Assembly: GCA_045594565.1 (NCBI GenBank) | Contig: JAZNYT010000033.1 | Location: 1-16,724, forward strand | Direction: 5' to 3' | DNA length: 16,724 nucleotides | Source of the DNA: RGIG6353 sp045594565 | GTDB lineage: Bacteria; Bacillota; Clostridia; Oscillospirales; SIG627 | Shown: positions 6,456 through 14,323 of the stretch, piece after piece | Layout: every line of letters starts with the position of its first letter | Numbering within the stretch: position 1 is the stretch's first letter | Program-made: the position numbers and the translations under genes | The notes under the pieces: generated by a model | The model's database searches: none | Told to the model about the DNA's origin: nothing | The model's input: only the letters and a program-made list of their open reading frames with translations

Positions 6456-9440
6456 ATGCTTAAGCTTATAGGAATAAAAAAGGATTACCCTGCAGGAACG
6501 GGCAAGGTAGAAGCGCTTCGCGGTATCGACCTTGTTTTCAGGAAGAGCGAATTCGTATCCATTCTCGGTCCGTCGGGCTGTGGTAAGACTACAATGCTGA
6601 ATATTATCGGAGGACTTGACCGCTTTACCGAGGGCGACCTTATCATAAACGGAAAGTCCACCAAGAATTTTGACGACCGCGACTGGGACACCTACCGAAA
6701 TCACTCCATCGGCTTCGTTTTCCAAAGCTATAACCTTATTCCTCACCAGAGCGTTTTGCAAAACGTTGAGCTTGCACTCACCCTGTCGGGAGTATCCAGG
6801 GCAGAGCGTCGTCGCCGTGCCCTTGAGGTGCTTGACAGAGTAGGTCTTTCGGAGCAGATATACAAGAGACCTGCCGAGATGTCGGGCGGTCAGATGCAGA
6901 GAGTTGCCATTGCTCGTGCTCTTGTAAATAATCCCGACATCATACTTGCCGACGAGCCTACGGGTGCGCTTGATACCGAAACAAGCGTACAGGTTATGGA
7001 GATACTTAAAGAGATATCAAAGGACCGCCTCGTTATTATGGTTACACACAACCCCGACCTTGCCGAGCGATATTCTACAAGAATTATAAATATGCTTGAC
7101 GGCAGGATTACGGGTGATTCGATGCCCTGTAACGAGGATGTAACAGAGGTGAGGGCCGAGGAGAACTCCAAGAAGCCCACTATGACTCTCAAGACCTCCT
7201 TCTCTCTTTCGCTCAAAAACCTTTTCACCAAAAAGGCACGAACTCTCCTCACTGCCTTTGCAGGCTCTATCGGTATCATAGGAATTGCGCTTATTTATGC
7301 CCTTTCCGAAGGCTTTACCACCTATATCGACGAGGTACAGGAGGATGCTCTTTCGTCCTATCCTCTGACCGTCGAGGAGGAGGTAGTAGACCTCTCCACT
7401 CTTATGCAGACCTTTATGGGAATTTCGGGGTCAGAAGTCGAACACGAGCTTGACGCCGTATACGTAAAGCCTGCCCTTTATAACATAATCGAGTCTATGA
7501 ACAACGTGGAGACCTCCAAAAACGACCTTCGCGCCTTCAAGGAGTTCATAGAAAAGGAGAAGAGCGACCCCGAGGGAAGACTTGCCCCCGCCCTCAGCGG
7601 TATACAGTACGGCTATAATATTACCCTTCCCGTCTATACCGAAAGTGCCGACGGAAAGGTGATATATTCGGATACACAAAGTCTTTTGCAGGAGCTTGCT
7701 CTAAAATATATGAAGGTAGACTTCTCCTCTATGATTTCGGCAAACGAAGAGATGGAGGCGAGCGGCTCTATGATGAGTATGTTCTCTCCTATGTCAGGCG
7801 GTATCAAGCTCTGGCAGGAAATGCTCCCCGGCAAGAACGGTGAAATTATAAATCCTCTCATCTCCGAGCAGTACGACCTAATTTACGGTGCTTGGCCTAA
7901 CGATTATAACGAAGTTCTTCTTGTGGTTGACAAAAACCACGAGCTTGACGATATAACTCTTTACGCTCTCGGTCTTACTACCGAGGAGCAGGTAGGAAGC
8001 ATTATCACCGCCGCTTCCGCAAAATCGGAGCTTGAAAGAAACGATTCACGCTGGACTTACCGAGAGATATGCTCCAAGGAATACCGAGTAGTGCTCCCCT
8101 CCCAGTGCTATGCTCTCGATGAAAAGACAGGACTTTACACCGACCTCCGCGACAGTGACACCGGTCTCAGACTCCTTTATTCCAACGCCATTCCCCTTAA
8201 GGTGACGGGTATCATAAGGCCCTCCGAGACAAGTGAATCACATATGCTCACAGGAACTATCGCTTATACCTCTCTTCTCACAAAGCACGTTATAGAAAAA
8301 ACTAAAGGCTCGCCTGCAGTAACGGCACAGGAGGAAAGCCCCAACAAGGACATCTTTACAGGTAAGCTCTTCCGCGGAACTGCTGACACCTCCTCCGATG
8401 AAAAGAAGAAGGAATCCTTCCTCTCTTACGTATCGAAGCTCGACGAAAAAGGAAGAGCCGAGCTTTACGTCCGCATTATGAGCATCCCCGACGAGGCCTT
8501 TATACACTCAAAGGTTGAAGGAATCCTCGGCGTTATGACGAGAGAGGATATTGAAAACGCAATGCTTGACTCGGTAGTTGCAGAAATGAATATACCGAGA
8601 GACGAAGTGGCGGAGTACCTTGCGGGAATGCCCGACTCCGAGCTTGACCGTATAATGTCGGAGGTTATTTCAGGCGAAATAAGAGCAGAATACGCCGACA
8701 CCGTAAGGGAACAGCTTATCGGCATTCCCGAAGGTCAGCTTTCTCTTATGCTTGACACTACTCTCGCCGCCGCTACAAACGAGAATTTCGCATCTTACTT
8801 CAATACCCTTATGGATTTCTCTACCTCGACCCTTGAAAACAATCTTAAACGACTCGGTGTAATCGACCTTGACAGTCCCTCCACTATAAACTTCTATGCA
8901 TCCAGCTTTGAAAACAAGGATATCATCGAGGAGATAATCGCAGAGTACAACGAGGGCAAGGATGAGCTTGAAACCATCAAATATATCGACTATATCGGTA
9001 TTATGATGTCCTCTATCACTACCATTATAAACACCATAACCTACGTGCTTATAGCCTTTGTCGCAATCTCCCTTATCGTTTCATCTATAATGATAGGAGT
9101 TATAACTCTCATATCCGTACAAGAGAGAACGAAGGAAATAGGTATTCTCCGTGCAATTGGTGCTTCCAAGAAGGACGTATCGGTTATGTTCAATGCAGAA
9201 ACAATTCTCATAGGACTTGCATCCGGTATACTTGGCGTTGTGGTGACGTATCTCCTTTGTATACCCATTAACGCCGTTATCCACGCTCTGACAGGTATAA
9301 CTACTCTCAATGCATATCTGCCACTCCCTGTAGCCCTTATCCTCATCTCCATCAGCGTTATCCTCACTCTCTTCTCGGGAATTATTCCGTCGAGAAGTGC
9401 GGCGAAGAAGGACCCTGTGGTAGCCCTTAGAACAGAGTAA
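6456..9440 (+). CDS. ABC transporter, ATPase fused to FtsX-type permease (MacB-like)
   Basis: One polypeptide joins an ATPase and a permease of the MacB/LolCDE type, which drive mechanical transmission or extrusion of lipophilic compounds or peptides at the membrane. ATPase (1-225): Walker A GPSGCGKTT (38-46), Q90, signature SGGQMQR (143-149), Walker B ILADEP (163-168), H198. A first membrane segment (about 262-286) is followed by about 565 extracytoplasmic residues, then three segments (about 853-887, 912-940, 955-977). The FtsX motif RTKEIGILRAIGAS (891-904) lies between segments 2 and 3. At 994 aa it is much longer than MacB (~650 aa) because of the external domain. AGAGGA with a 7-nt spacer supports the start. 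The gene stands alone between its own promoter and terminator. No MacA-like partner or two-component system is nearby, so the substrate is unknown. Confidence 0.9.
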   Translation: MLKLIGIKKDYPAGTGKVEALRGIDLVFRKSEFVSILGPSGCGKTTMLNIIGGLDRFTEGDLIINGKSTKNFDDRDWDTYRNHSIGFVFQSYNLIPHQSVLQNVELALTLSGVSRAERRRRALEVLDRVGLSEQIYKRPAEMSGGQMQRVAIARALVNNPDIILADEPTGALDTETSVQVMEILKEISKDRLVIMVTHNPDLAERYSTRIINMLDGRITGDSMPCNEDVTEVRAEENSKKPTMTLKTSFSLSLKNLFTKKARTLLTAFAGSIGIIGIALIYALSEGFTTYIDEVQEDALSSYPLTVEEEVVDLSTLMQTFMGISGSEVEHELDAVYVKPALYNIIESMNNVETSKNDLRAFKEFIEKEKSDPEGRLAPALSGIQYGYNITLPVYTESADGKVIYSDTQSLLQELALKYMKVDFSSMISANEEMEASGSMMSMFSPMSGGIKLWQEMLPGKNGEIINPLISEQYDLIYGAWPNDYNEVLLVVDKNHELDDITLYALGLTTEEQVGSIITAASAKSELERNDSRWTYREICSKEYRVVLPSQCYALDEKTGLYTDLRDSDTGLRLLYSNAIPLKVTGIIRPSETSESHMLTGTIAYTSLLTKHVIEKTKGSPAVTAQEESPNKDIFTGKLFRGTADTSSDEKKKESFLSYVSKLDEKGRAELYVRIMSIPDEAFIHSKVEGILGVMTREDIENAMLDSVVAEMNIPRDEVAEYLAGMPDSELDRIMSEVISGEIRAEYADTVREQLIGIPEGQLSLMLDTTLAAATNENFASYFNTLMDFSTSTLENNLKRLGVIDLDSPSTINFYASSFENKDIIEEIIAEYNEGKDELETIKYIDYIGIMMSSITTIINTITYVLIAFVAISLIVSSIMIGVITLISVQERTKEIGILRAIGASKKDVSVMFNAETILIGLASGILGVVVTYLLCIPINAVIHALTGITTLNAYLPLPVALILISISVILTLFSGIIPSRSAAKKDPVVALRTE

Positions 9441-9441
9441 T

Positions 9442-9467
9442 AAAAAGCACCCGAGAGGGTGCTTTTT
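9442..9467 (+). terminator. Intrinsic terminator of the ABC-FtsX gene
   Basis: The 11-bp perfect stem AAAAAGCACCC/GGGTGCTTTTT closes a GAGA loop, and the 3' arm ends in five T. It begins 2 nt after the stop codon and can work in both directions. The same GCACCC/GGGTGC hairpin recurs at 9778-9801 and 16404-16419. Confidence 0.9.
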
Positions 9468-9470
9468 AAT

Positions 9471-9514
9471 TGAATAATGAATATTGAATAATGAATAATG
9501 AATATTGAATAATT
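9471..9514. repeat. 21-bp tandem repeat of GAATAATG type
   Basis: Two exact 21-bp copies (9471-9491 and 9492-9512) are built from TGAATAATGAATATTGAATA. They directly follow the terminator. The same GAATA-rich run follows the terminators at 9776 (minus strand) and 16425. Confidence 0.75.
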
Positions 9515-9520
9515 AAGGAA

Positions 9521-9562
9521 GATTTGCAAAGCAAATCAACCATAATTTGTCCGTAAGGACAA
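9521..9562. repeat. Pair of mini-hairpins in the convergent spacer
   Basis: GATTTGC-AAA-GCAAATC (9521-9537) and TTGTCC-GTAA-GGACAA (9547-9562) are perfect short stems. They occupy the same relative place as the AATTTTCC/GGAAAATT and AATTTGC/GCAAATT hairpins of the 121-bp element, with different stem sequences. Bases 9563-9591 show nothing further. Confidence 0.6.
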
Positions 9563-9591
9563 CCTTGTTGCCAAGCACATCGTTTTTATGC

Positions 9592-9636
9592 GACGCCTTC
9601 GAGATACGCGATTTTTCCTCAAAATCTCGTCGCTTT
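9592..9636 (-). repeat. Conserved repeat core with competing hairpins
   Basis: On the minus strand the core GCGACGAGATTTTGAGG (9636-9620) leads through AAAAATCGCG to GAAGGCGTCGC. Mutually exclusive stems are visible: GATTTT/AAAATC around GAGGA, CGAGAT/ATCTCG, and an outer GCGACG/CGTCGC. The same core is found at 121-165 and, in part, at 16564-16594. Confidence 0.6.
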
Positions 9637-9654
9637 TATAAATGAATAATAAAT

Positions 9655-9775
9655 AATGAAGATTGAAGATCGAAGAATTCAGGTTAATTTGCTAAAGCAA
9701 ATTTTCAATTAATTGTGAATTTTCCGAAAGGAAAATTGTCCGAAATTATTCACTATTCACTATTCAATCTTCATT
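9655..9775 (-). repeat. 121-bp element with 13-bp terminal inverted repeats, copy A
   Basis: Bounded by AATGAAGATTGAA (9655-9667) and TTCAATCTTCATT (9763-9775), perfect inverted repeats. Internal hairpins are AATTTTCC/GGAAAATT with a 4-base loop and AATTTGC/GCAAATT with a 4-base loop. It is nearly identical, in inverse orientation, to the copy at 16426-16546, and similarity continues about 50 bp past one end into the core repeat. It carries no coding capacity. Confidence 0.8.
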
Positions 9776-9801
9776 AAAAAAGCACCCTTTCGGGTGCTTT
9801 T
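9776..9801 (-). terminator. Intrinsic terminator of the Gld-like operon
   Basis: On the minus strand the 10-bp stem AAAAGCACCC/GGGTGCTTTT closes a GAAA tetraloop and is followed by TT. It starts 1 nt after the activase stop. Together with 9442-9467 it closes the convergent spacer on both sides. Confidence 0.9.
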
Positions 9802-9802
9802 C

Positions 9803-10495
9803 TTATACTCCTCGAAGTTTTGCGTTTGGGATGTATTCCTTAACTGCCAGAAGCATTTCTTCAAGCTCACACCTTTCAAAGCCTGTGAGTGTTTTGTCAA
9901 GAACGTTGTCCGAAAGCTTAAAGGCTTGGAGGAAGTATTTTTCCGAGCCACGAAGCCACTCTCCGATTTTTCTCATATCCTCCACTGTGTGAAGCTCACG
10001 AACGAGGGTAGTACGAAATTCATGGTCTACCCCCGACTCTCGTAAAAGCTCAACGCTTTTTTCAACGCTCGATACGTCGAATTTCTCAAGTCCTACCGTT
10101 TTGGCATAAGACTCCTTCGAGTTCTTTATATCCATCGCAACGTAGTCAAGTAGTCCCGACAGAATAAGCTCCTGAAGCCTTAATGGCAGAGTTCCGTTGG
10201 TGTCAAGCTTTACAAGGAGTCCCCTCTCCTTTATCTTTTTTATAAAGGCACCGATGTCGGCGTTAAGGAGTGGCTCTCCTCCCGTAATGCATACTCCGTC
10301 GAGAAATCCGCGCCTCTTATCAAGAACCGAGAGTACCTCCTCCATGAGAATCTCACCCACAGAGGCAGGGGCAAGAACAAGGTCGCCGTTATGGCAAAAG
10401 GGGCATCGGAAGTTGCAACCGCCCGTAAAGACAGTAGCGGCAGTTTTTTCGGGGAAGTCGAGAAGCGTCAGCTTCTGAAAGCCGTGTATTTTCAT
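9803..10495 (-). CDS. Radical-SAM activase, anaerobic ribonucleotide reductase activating type (NrdG2-like)
   Basis: Radical S-adenosylmethionine enzyme that would install the glycyl radical on an anaerobic class III ribonucleotide reductase (NrdD) or a related glycyl-radical enzyme. The iron-sulfur motif CNFRCPFC is at C27, C31 and C34, and the SAM-binding TGGEP at 71-75. The opening MKIHGFQKLTLLDFPEK is typical of the NrdG2 group (TIGR02495). The 230-aa length is normal; the protein is cytoplasmic and oxygen-sensitive. The start lies 1 nt after the upstream DUF4340 stop, with GGA 5 nt before it, so it is the last cistron of the operon. Its position with a Gld-like ABC system is unexpected and no glycyl-radical enzyme is in the window. 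A pyruvate formate-lyase activase identity is possible but less likely. Confidence 0.85.
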   Translation of the reverse strand: MKIHGFQKLTLLDFPEKTAATVFTGGCNFRCPFCHNGDLVLAPASVGEILMEEVLSVLDKRRGFLDGVCITGGEPLLNADIGAFIKKIKERGLLVKLDTNGTLPLRLQELILSGLLDYVAMDIKNSKESYAKTVGLEKFDVSSVEKSVELLRESGVDHEFRTTLVRELHTVEDMRKIGEWLRGSEKYFLQAFKLSDNVLDKTLTGFERCELEEMLLAVKEYIPNAKLRGV

Positions 10496-10496
10496 A

Positions 10497-12116
10497 TCAT
10501 TCCAAAAAGCCGAAGGCAGTCTCCTTCATATTATTGACCTTATCGGCTGAAACGTAGAATTCGCCGTAGCCGTTTAAGGTGTAGTAGCTATACTGCGCCG
10601 AATGAGAATAGAAGCGATAGTCAAGCTCCTCTCCCTTTTCTGTGGTAATAAGCATACGGAGTATTTCTCCGCCGTAATCACTACCCTCGGAGAAGGAGGT
10701 AATTATCACGTCAAAAATTGAACGGTAAAGAGCTTTAAAATCGGCAATGCTTGCAGGCTTTCCGTTAACTGTAACTGCAAGCTCCTCCCCTGTACCCGAA
10801 AGGGCAAACTCTGCTGATTTACCGTTTTCCTCGTATTTCACTGTTGCGATATCTTCTATATCTAAAAGGAATATTTCGGCAGATAACCAGAGAAGCATAT
10901 CCCAGTCAAGAAAAGCCACAGACTCGGGAGCTATTCTTGCAACGATGTTGTTATTTGAGGAATATGCAATAAAGTCACCCATTTCCTCATCCTTTACAAG
11001 ATAAAGCTCCTCGGAAAAGGCAGGATACTTATAGCTGAAGGAGTAATCCGATATATCGTTACCCTCAGCATCGAAGAAGCCGTATTCTATGAGTGCCTCG
11101 GGAGTGACTCCCTCTCCGTAAAGAAGGGTTGAAGTGCCCTGAAGACCCAGCAGCATATTGAGAAGCTGCTCGAAGTTTGTAAGACTTGTTGCGTTATTGT
11201 TTGCGGGATAGGCTACCTTGTGTGAGGAGTTATTGCCATAGGTAAGGTCGCCTGTGGCTTTCTCTATCCTGATGAAGAGATTTCCCTTTTTGTTCATCTG
11301 AAAATCAATAAGCTCAAACTTGCGGTTTTCATTTACCGTATGAACAACTGTGGGTTTAACGTAACCGCTTCTTGGGAGAAGCACCGAGCTTTCAACACCC
11401 ATATCAATAACGTAAAGGGCATCTCTACCCTCCAGCACCGCATAGTAGCCGTCCTCGTCTGGAGTCTTATCTCCTACAATTATCTTGTAGCTGTCCTTCT
11501 CGTCATTATACGTAACAACAAAGTAGTTTTCGGGATTTTCAAGGTCTATACCGTACTCGTGAAGTGCATTCATATCTGCATCCTCAACGTATCTTACGGC
11601 GAGCATATTGAGAGTGTTCACTCTGAGCTGTGCCAGTATTTCCTCGTTCTTGTCGTAGCCCTCAAGACCGTTTATGGCATAGGCGCCGCTCATTTTATGT
11701 ATCATTGTGTACTCGTCGAGAGTATTGTGAACGAAAATTGAGTTCATATCGGCGTTTTCTATCTTTTCAACTATATACGGTCTGCCGTTCTTGGTAGACT
11801 CGCCGAAGGGTCCGATAGCCGCCACGTCGCTCTTGTCGCCCTTCTCCTTTATATAGCACATTTTACCGCTTTTATAGGAGAAGCCTTTATTGTCGTCTAT
11901 ATCCTTCCAGCTCTTTGCATCGGTAGAATAGACGTAGCTCTTATCCGCGTTGAGTCCCGTTACCTTAACGGTATCACCCTCAAGGGTAGCGGTAAGTACA
12001 GGAGCAGGGTTTACAGTTTCGTCGCCACTGTCAAGCACAAAATAGAGAGCTGCAAGTCCTATTGCAAAAACCAGAAGAACTGCCGACAGAATTATCTGCT
12101 TTTTGAATTTAGTCAT
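10497..12116 (-). CDS. DUF4340-domain membrane-anchored protein
   Basis: Protein of 539 aa with one N-terminal membrane anchor (about 8-28) and a large extracytoplasmic part, assigned to DUF4340 from overall character and its fixed position after GldG-like genes. It is not an enzyme of known activity. It has no lipobox cysteine, and the remainder is rich in beta-type and acidic segments. In DUF4340-Gld loci these proteins accompany an ABC-2 exporter and are thought to assemble with the GldG-like auxiliary protein outside the membrane. Translation begins inside the preceding stop as TAATG, and the next gene follows after 1 nt, so expression is tightly coupled. The family assignment was made by eye; the role is inferred from context. 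Confidence 0.75.
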   Translation of the reverse strand: MTKFKKQIILSAVLLVFAIGLAALYFVLDSGDETVNPAPVLTATLEGDTVKVTGLNADKSYVYSTDAKSWKDIDDNKGFSYKSGKMCYIKEKGDKSDVAAIGPFGESTKNGRPYIVEKIENADMNSIFVHNTLDEYTMIHKMSGAYAINGLEGYDKNEEILAQLRVNTLNMLAVRYVEDADMNALHEYGIDLENPENYFVVTYNDEKDSYKIIVGDKTPDEDGYYAVLEGRDALYVIDMGVESSVLLPRSGYVKPTVVHTVNENRKFELIDFQMNKKGNLFIRIEKATGDLTYGNNSSHKVAYPANNNATSLTNFEQLLNMLLGLQGTSTLLYGEGVTPEALIEYGFFDAEGNDISDYSFSYKYPAFSEELYLVKDEEMGDFIAYSSNNNIVARIAPESVAFLDWDMLLWLSAEIFLLDIEDIATVKYEENGKSAEFALSGTGEELAVTVNGKPASIADFKALYRSIFDVIITSFSEGSDYGGEILRMLITTEKGEELDYRFYSHSAQYSYYTLNGYGEFYVSADKVNNMKETAFGFLE

Positions 12117-13606
12117 TACAGATGCCTCCTCTTAAGGAACACAAGGAAGGCTGCAAGAAGAACTACCGTGGGAAGCGCCGCTATAAGAGCGATAAGCCAG
12201 TTCTGGCTTGTCCTGTTGTCGATGGTAAGTGTTGTGTCGTTATATACCTTATAGTTTACGTCAAGCATCATAGTTTCGTCGGTTATCTCGGAAACGATGG
12301 ATTTTATGATTTCGGTGTTACCGTAGGTGTTGCGGTAGGTGCCGAGGAAAACGTCACCTGCAAGGTAGGTAGATCCGCCTACTATAAGATAGTTTACGTC
12401 GGTCTCGGTGGTCTCCTCGTTAAATTCTCTGTTCGATGCCGCAACCAGTACGGGAACGGATACGTTCTTGTTTGCGGTTTCGGGAATAGATGCGGTGTAG
12501 TAGGTTGCAAGAATCGCGCCAACCGAGTGTGAAACGTCGGTTACGGGGAGAATTTCAAGGGGTACTGTATAGAAGGACACCGTCTTTATTGGGTTATCTG
12601 CGCCCGATAAGCGCTTGTGGAACTTGGTGAGGTCCATGGTTTCGTCCTCTACCGCCTCGCTTACGTATCTTGTGATAAGAGCAAGGCTGTTCATAGAAGC
12701 TACCGAGTTCTGCTCGTCGATAATCTGATAGCCGTGTCTGATGCCAACACCCCAGTTTTCGCAAAGCTCATCGAGGTTTGAAAGCTCGGGTGTATCGGGG
12801 CCGACAAAGAGCATTGCGTTTCCGCCGCCTTCAAGGTAACGGCTGAGTCTTGTTATTTCACTCTTTCCCTGATCCTCGCTCTCAATACCTGTAAAGTCCT
12901 TTTTAGGGTCGTTTATAACCACAAGCTTGGTGTCCTCGGGTATCTCGTTCTGGGAAAGGTCGATATTTTCAACCACGAAGCCCGCATCCACAAGGAGCGC
13001 CTTGAGCTGAACGGGTACTGTTTCGGAGTGGTTTGTAACGAAGAGTGCACGGGGCATCTCCTCACGTGTTACCTTTATAAGAGAGGAGGTGAAGCGGTAC
13101 TCACCGTTGAAGGCGTAGTATTGGTATGCGCCGCTCTGGTCCTGCGTATAAACGAAGCACTCCGACATATCGAATGCAGTGTGACGCTTATCGCTTTCAA
13201 CGATAATGGTAGTTGCCTTAAGGTCGTAGTCGCGGCGGTACTTCGCCACTGCCGAGGGGTTTTTGAGCATATCGATATACTCTATCTTTATGTTCTTGTA
13301 CTTTGCCTCGTATTCGAGGGCAAGAGTCTTTACGCTCTTGGCATACTCGTTTTCGTCAAGCTCGTCGAGAGGAGTGAGGAAAATGAACTTAATTTCGCCG
13401 TCACCCATATCCTCAAGGAGCGCATAGGATGCATCCGAAATCTCATAAAGCTGTTCCTCAGTAAGGTCAACGAAAAGGTTGAATCTCTCGGTGAGAGAGG
13501 TCACAACGAGGTTTAAAACGAAAATGAGCGCAATGAAGAAAACTGCAAGTATTACCGACGCCGAGCCATATTTAAGAGTCTTTTTGTCGAAATTTATCTT
13601 TTTCAT
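12116..13606 (-). CDS. GldG-type ABC transporter auxiliary protein
   Basis: Membrane-bound accessory subunit of an ABC-2 type exporter, of the GldG / ABC_transp_aux kind (PF09822-like). It has 496 aa. One membrane segment (about 15-38) is followed by the family-typical NLFVDLTEEQLYEIS (43-57). The extracytoplasmic body includes LEGGGNAMLFVGPD, resembling a glutamine-amidotransferase-like fold, and a C-terminal segment (about 469-489) ends in basic KRRHL. AAGGAGG overlaps the permease stop and sits 8 nt before the ATG, the strongest site in the operon. It is named from the Bacteroidetes gliding protein, but in Clostridia this set occurs without gliding. The transported substrate is unknown. 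Confidence 0.82.
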   Translation of the reverse strand: MKKINFDKKTLKYGSASVILAVFFIALIFVLNLVVTSLTERFNLFVDLTEEQLYEISDASYALLEDMGDGEIKFIFLTPLDELDENEYAKSVKTLALEYEAKYKNIKIEYIDMLKNPSAVAKYRRDYDLKATTIIVESDKRHTAFDMSECFVYTQDQSGAYQYYAFNGEYRFTSSLIKVTREEMPRALFVTNHSETVPVQLKALLVDAGFVVENIDLSQNEIPEDTKLVVINDPKKDFTGIESEDQGKSEITRLSRYLEGGGNAMLFVGPDTPELSNLDELCENWGVGIRHGYQIIDEQNSVASMNSLALITRYVSEAVEDETMDLTKFHKRLSGADNPIKTVSFYTVPLEILPVTDVSHSVGAILATYYTASIPETANKNVSVPVLVAASNREFNEETTETDVNYLIVGGSTYLAGDVFLGTYRNTYGNTEIIKSIVSEITDETMMLDVNYKVYNDTTLTIDNRTSQNWLIALIAALPTVVLLAAFLVFLKRRHL

Positions 13607-13618
13607 AGCTCTGCCTCC

Positions 13619-14323
13619 TTACGACCAACGGCGTTTCTCGTATACCCTTACCGTAAGGAATACGAAAATAGCCGAAAGCGAAATGTAATAAACGATAGAA
13701 GAAACGTCAAAAATACCGTGACGGAAGTTTACGAATCTATCAAGAATGGAAAACCACTTGATAAATACACGGATATAGTCATTGGGGATAGAAGAGGAGA
13801 ATACTCCCACAAGAAGCGTTGCGAGAATTACAGCTATTGAGCCGATAGCCGCAATGAACTGGCTTTCGGTGAGGGAGGATATGAAAAGTCCGATGGCAAT
13901 AAGAGCCATTGCAACGCAGGATACTCCGATAAAGTTGGAGATGAGCTCGGCGTTGTTTACGGTACCGTATCGTGATACGGGAACGAGATTCAAAAGAGAA
14001 ATTGCGAAGGTCATTTCAAAAAGAGTAAGCGCCGCCATAAACTTTGCAAATATAATATTGAAAAGTGAAACGGGGGAAGTGAGAAGAAGCTGCTCTGTCT
14101 TTGTTCTTCTTTCCTCGCTGAGAAGCCTCATGGTGAGAATGGGGATAAGAATGATAAAAAAGAATATCATTATAAAAAAGTAGTTAGCAAAGGACGTGGT
14201 TGCCGAGAAGAAGTTTGCAAACCACACTATTGCGCCGGACAGTGCAAGAAAAACTGCCATGAATATGTATCCGAGAGTGGACGTGAAGTAAGAGGTGAGC
14301 TCTCTTTTATAAATTGCAAACAT
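13619..14323 (-). CDS. ABC-2 type permease (GldF-like)
   Basis: Membrane subunit of the exporter, 234 aa with about six predicted segments. It opens with MFAIYKRELTSYFTSTLGYIF, the typical start of this permease family, and has the cytoplasmic loop LSEERRTKTEQLLLTSPVS (68-86) between segments 2 and 3, expected to contact the ATPase. The ATG overlaps the ATPase stop as TAATG, with GGGGAGG upstream, so the two proteins are coupled. GldG follows after 12 nt. Length is normal for GldF-like permeases. No unusual features were seen. Confidence 0.88.
   Translation of the reverse strand: MFAIYKRELTSYFTSTLGYIFMAVFLALSGAIVWFANFFSATTSFANYFFIMIFFFIILIPILTMRLLSEERRTKTEQLLLTSPVSLFNIIFAKFMAALTLFEMTFAISLLNLVPVSRYGTVNNAELISNFIGVSCVAMALIAIGLFISSLTESQFIAAIGSIAVILATLLVGVFSSSIPNDYIRVFIKWFSILDRFVNFRHGIFDVSSIVYYISLSAIFVFLTVRVYEKRRWS

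Noticed and set aside
9471..9775. CRISPR array in the repeat-rich convergent spacer
   Set aside because: Repeats are tandem or inverted AT-rich modules without regular unique spacers, and no cas genes are present.
12122..13516. Long plus-strand open frames opposite the GldG-type gene
   Set aside because: They are antisense to a well-supported gene, their sequences look like reverse-frame translations, and no ribosome binding sites were found.
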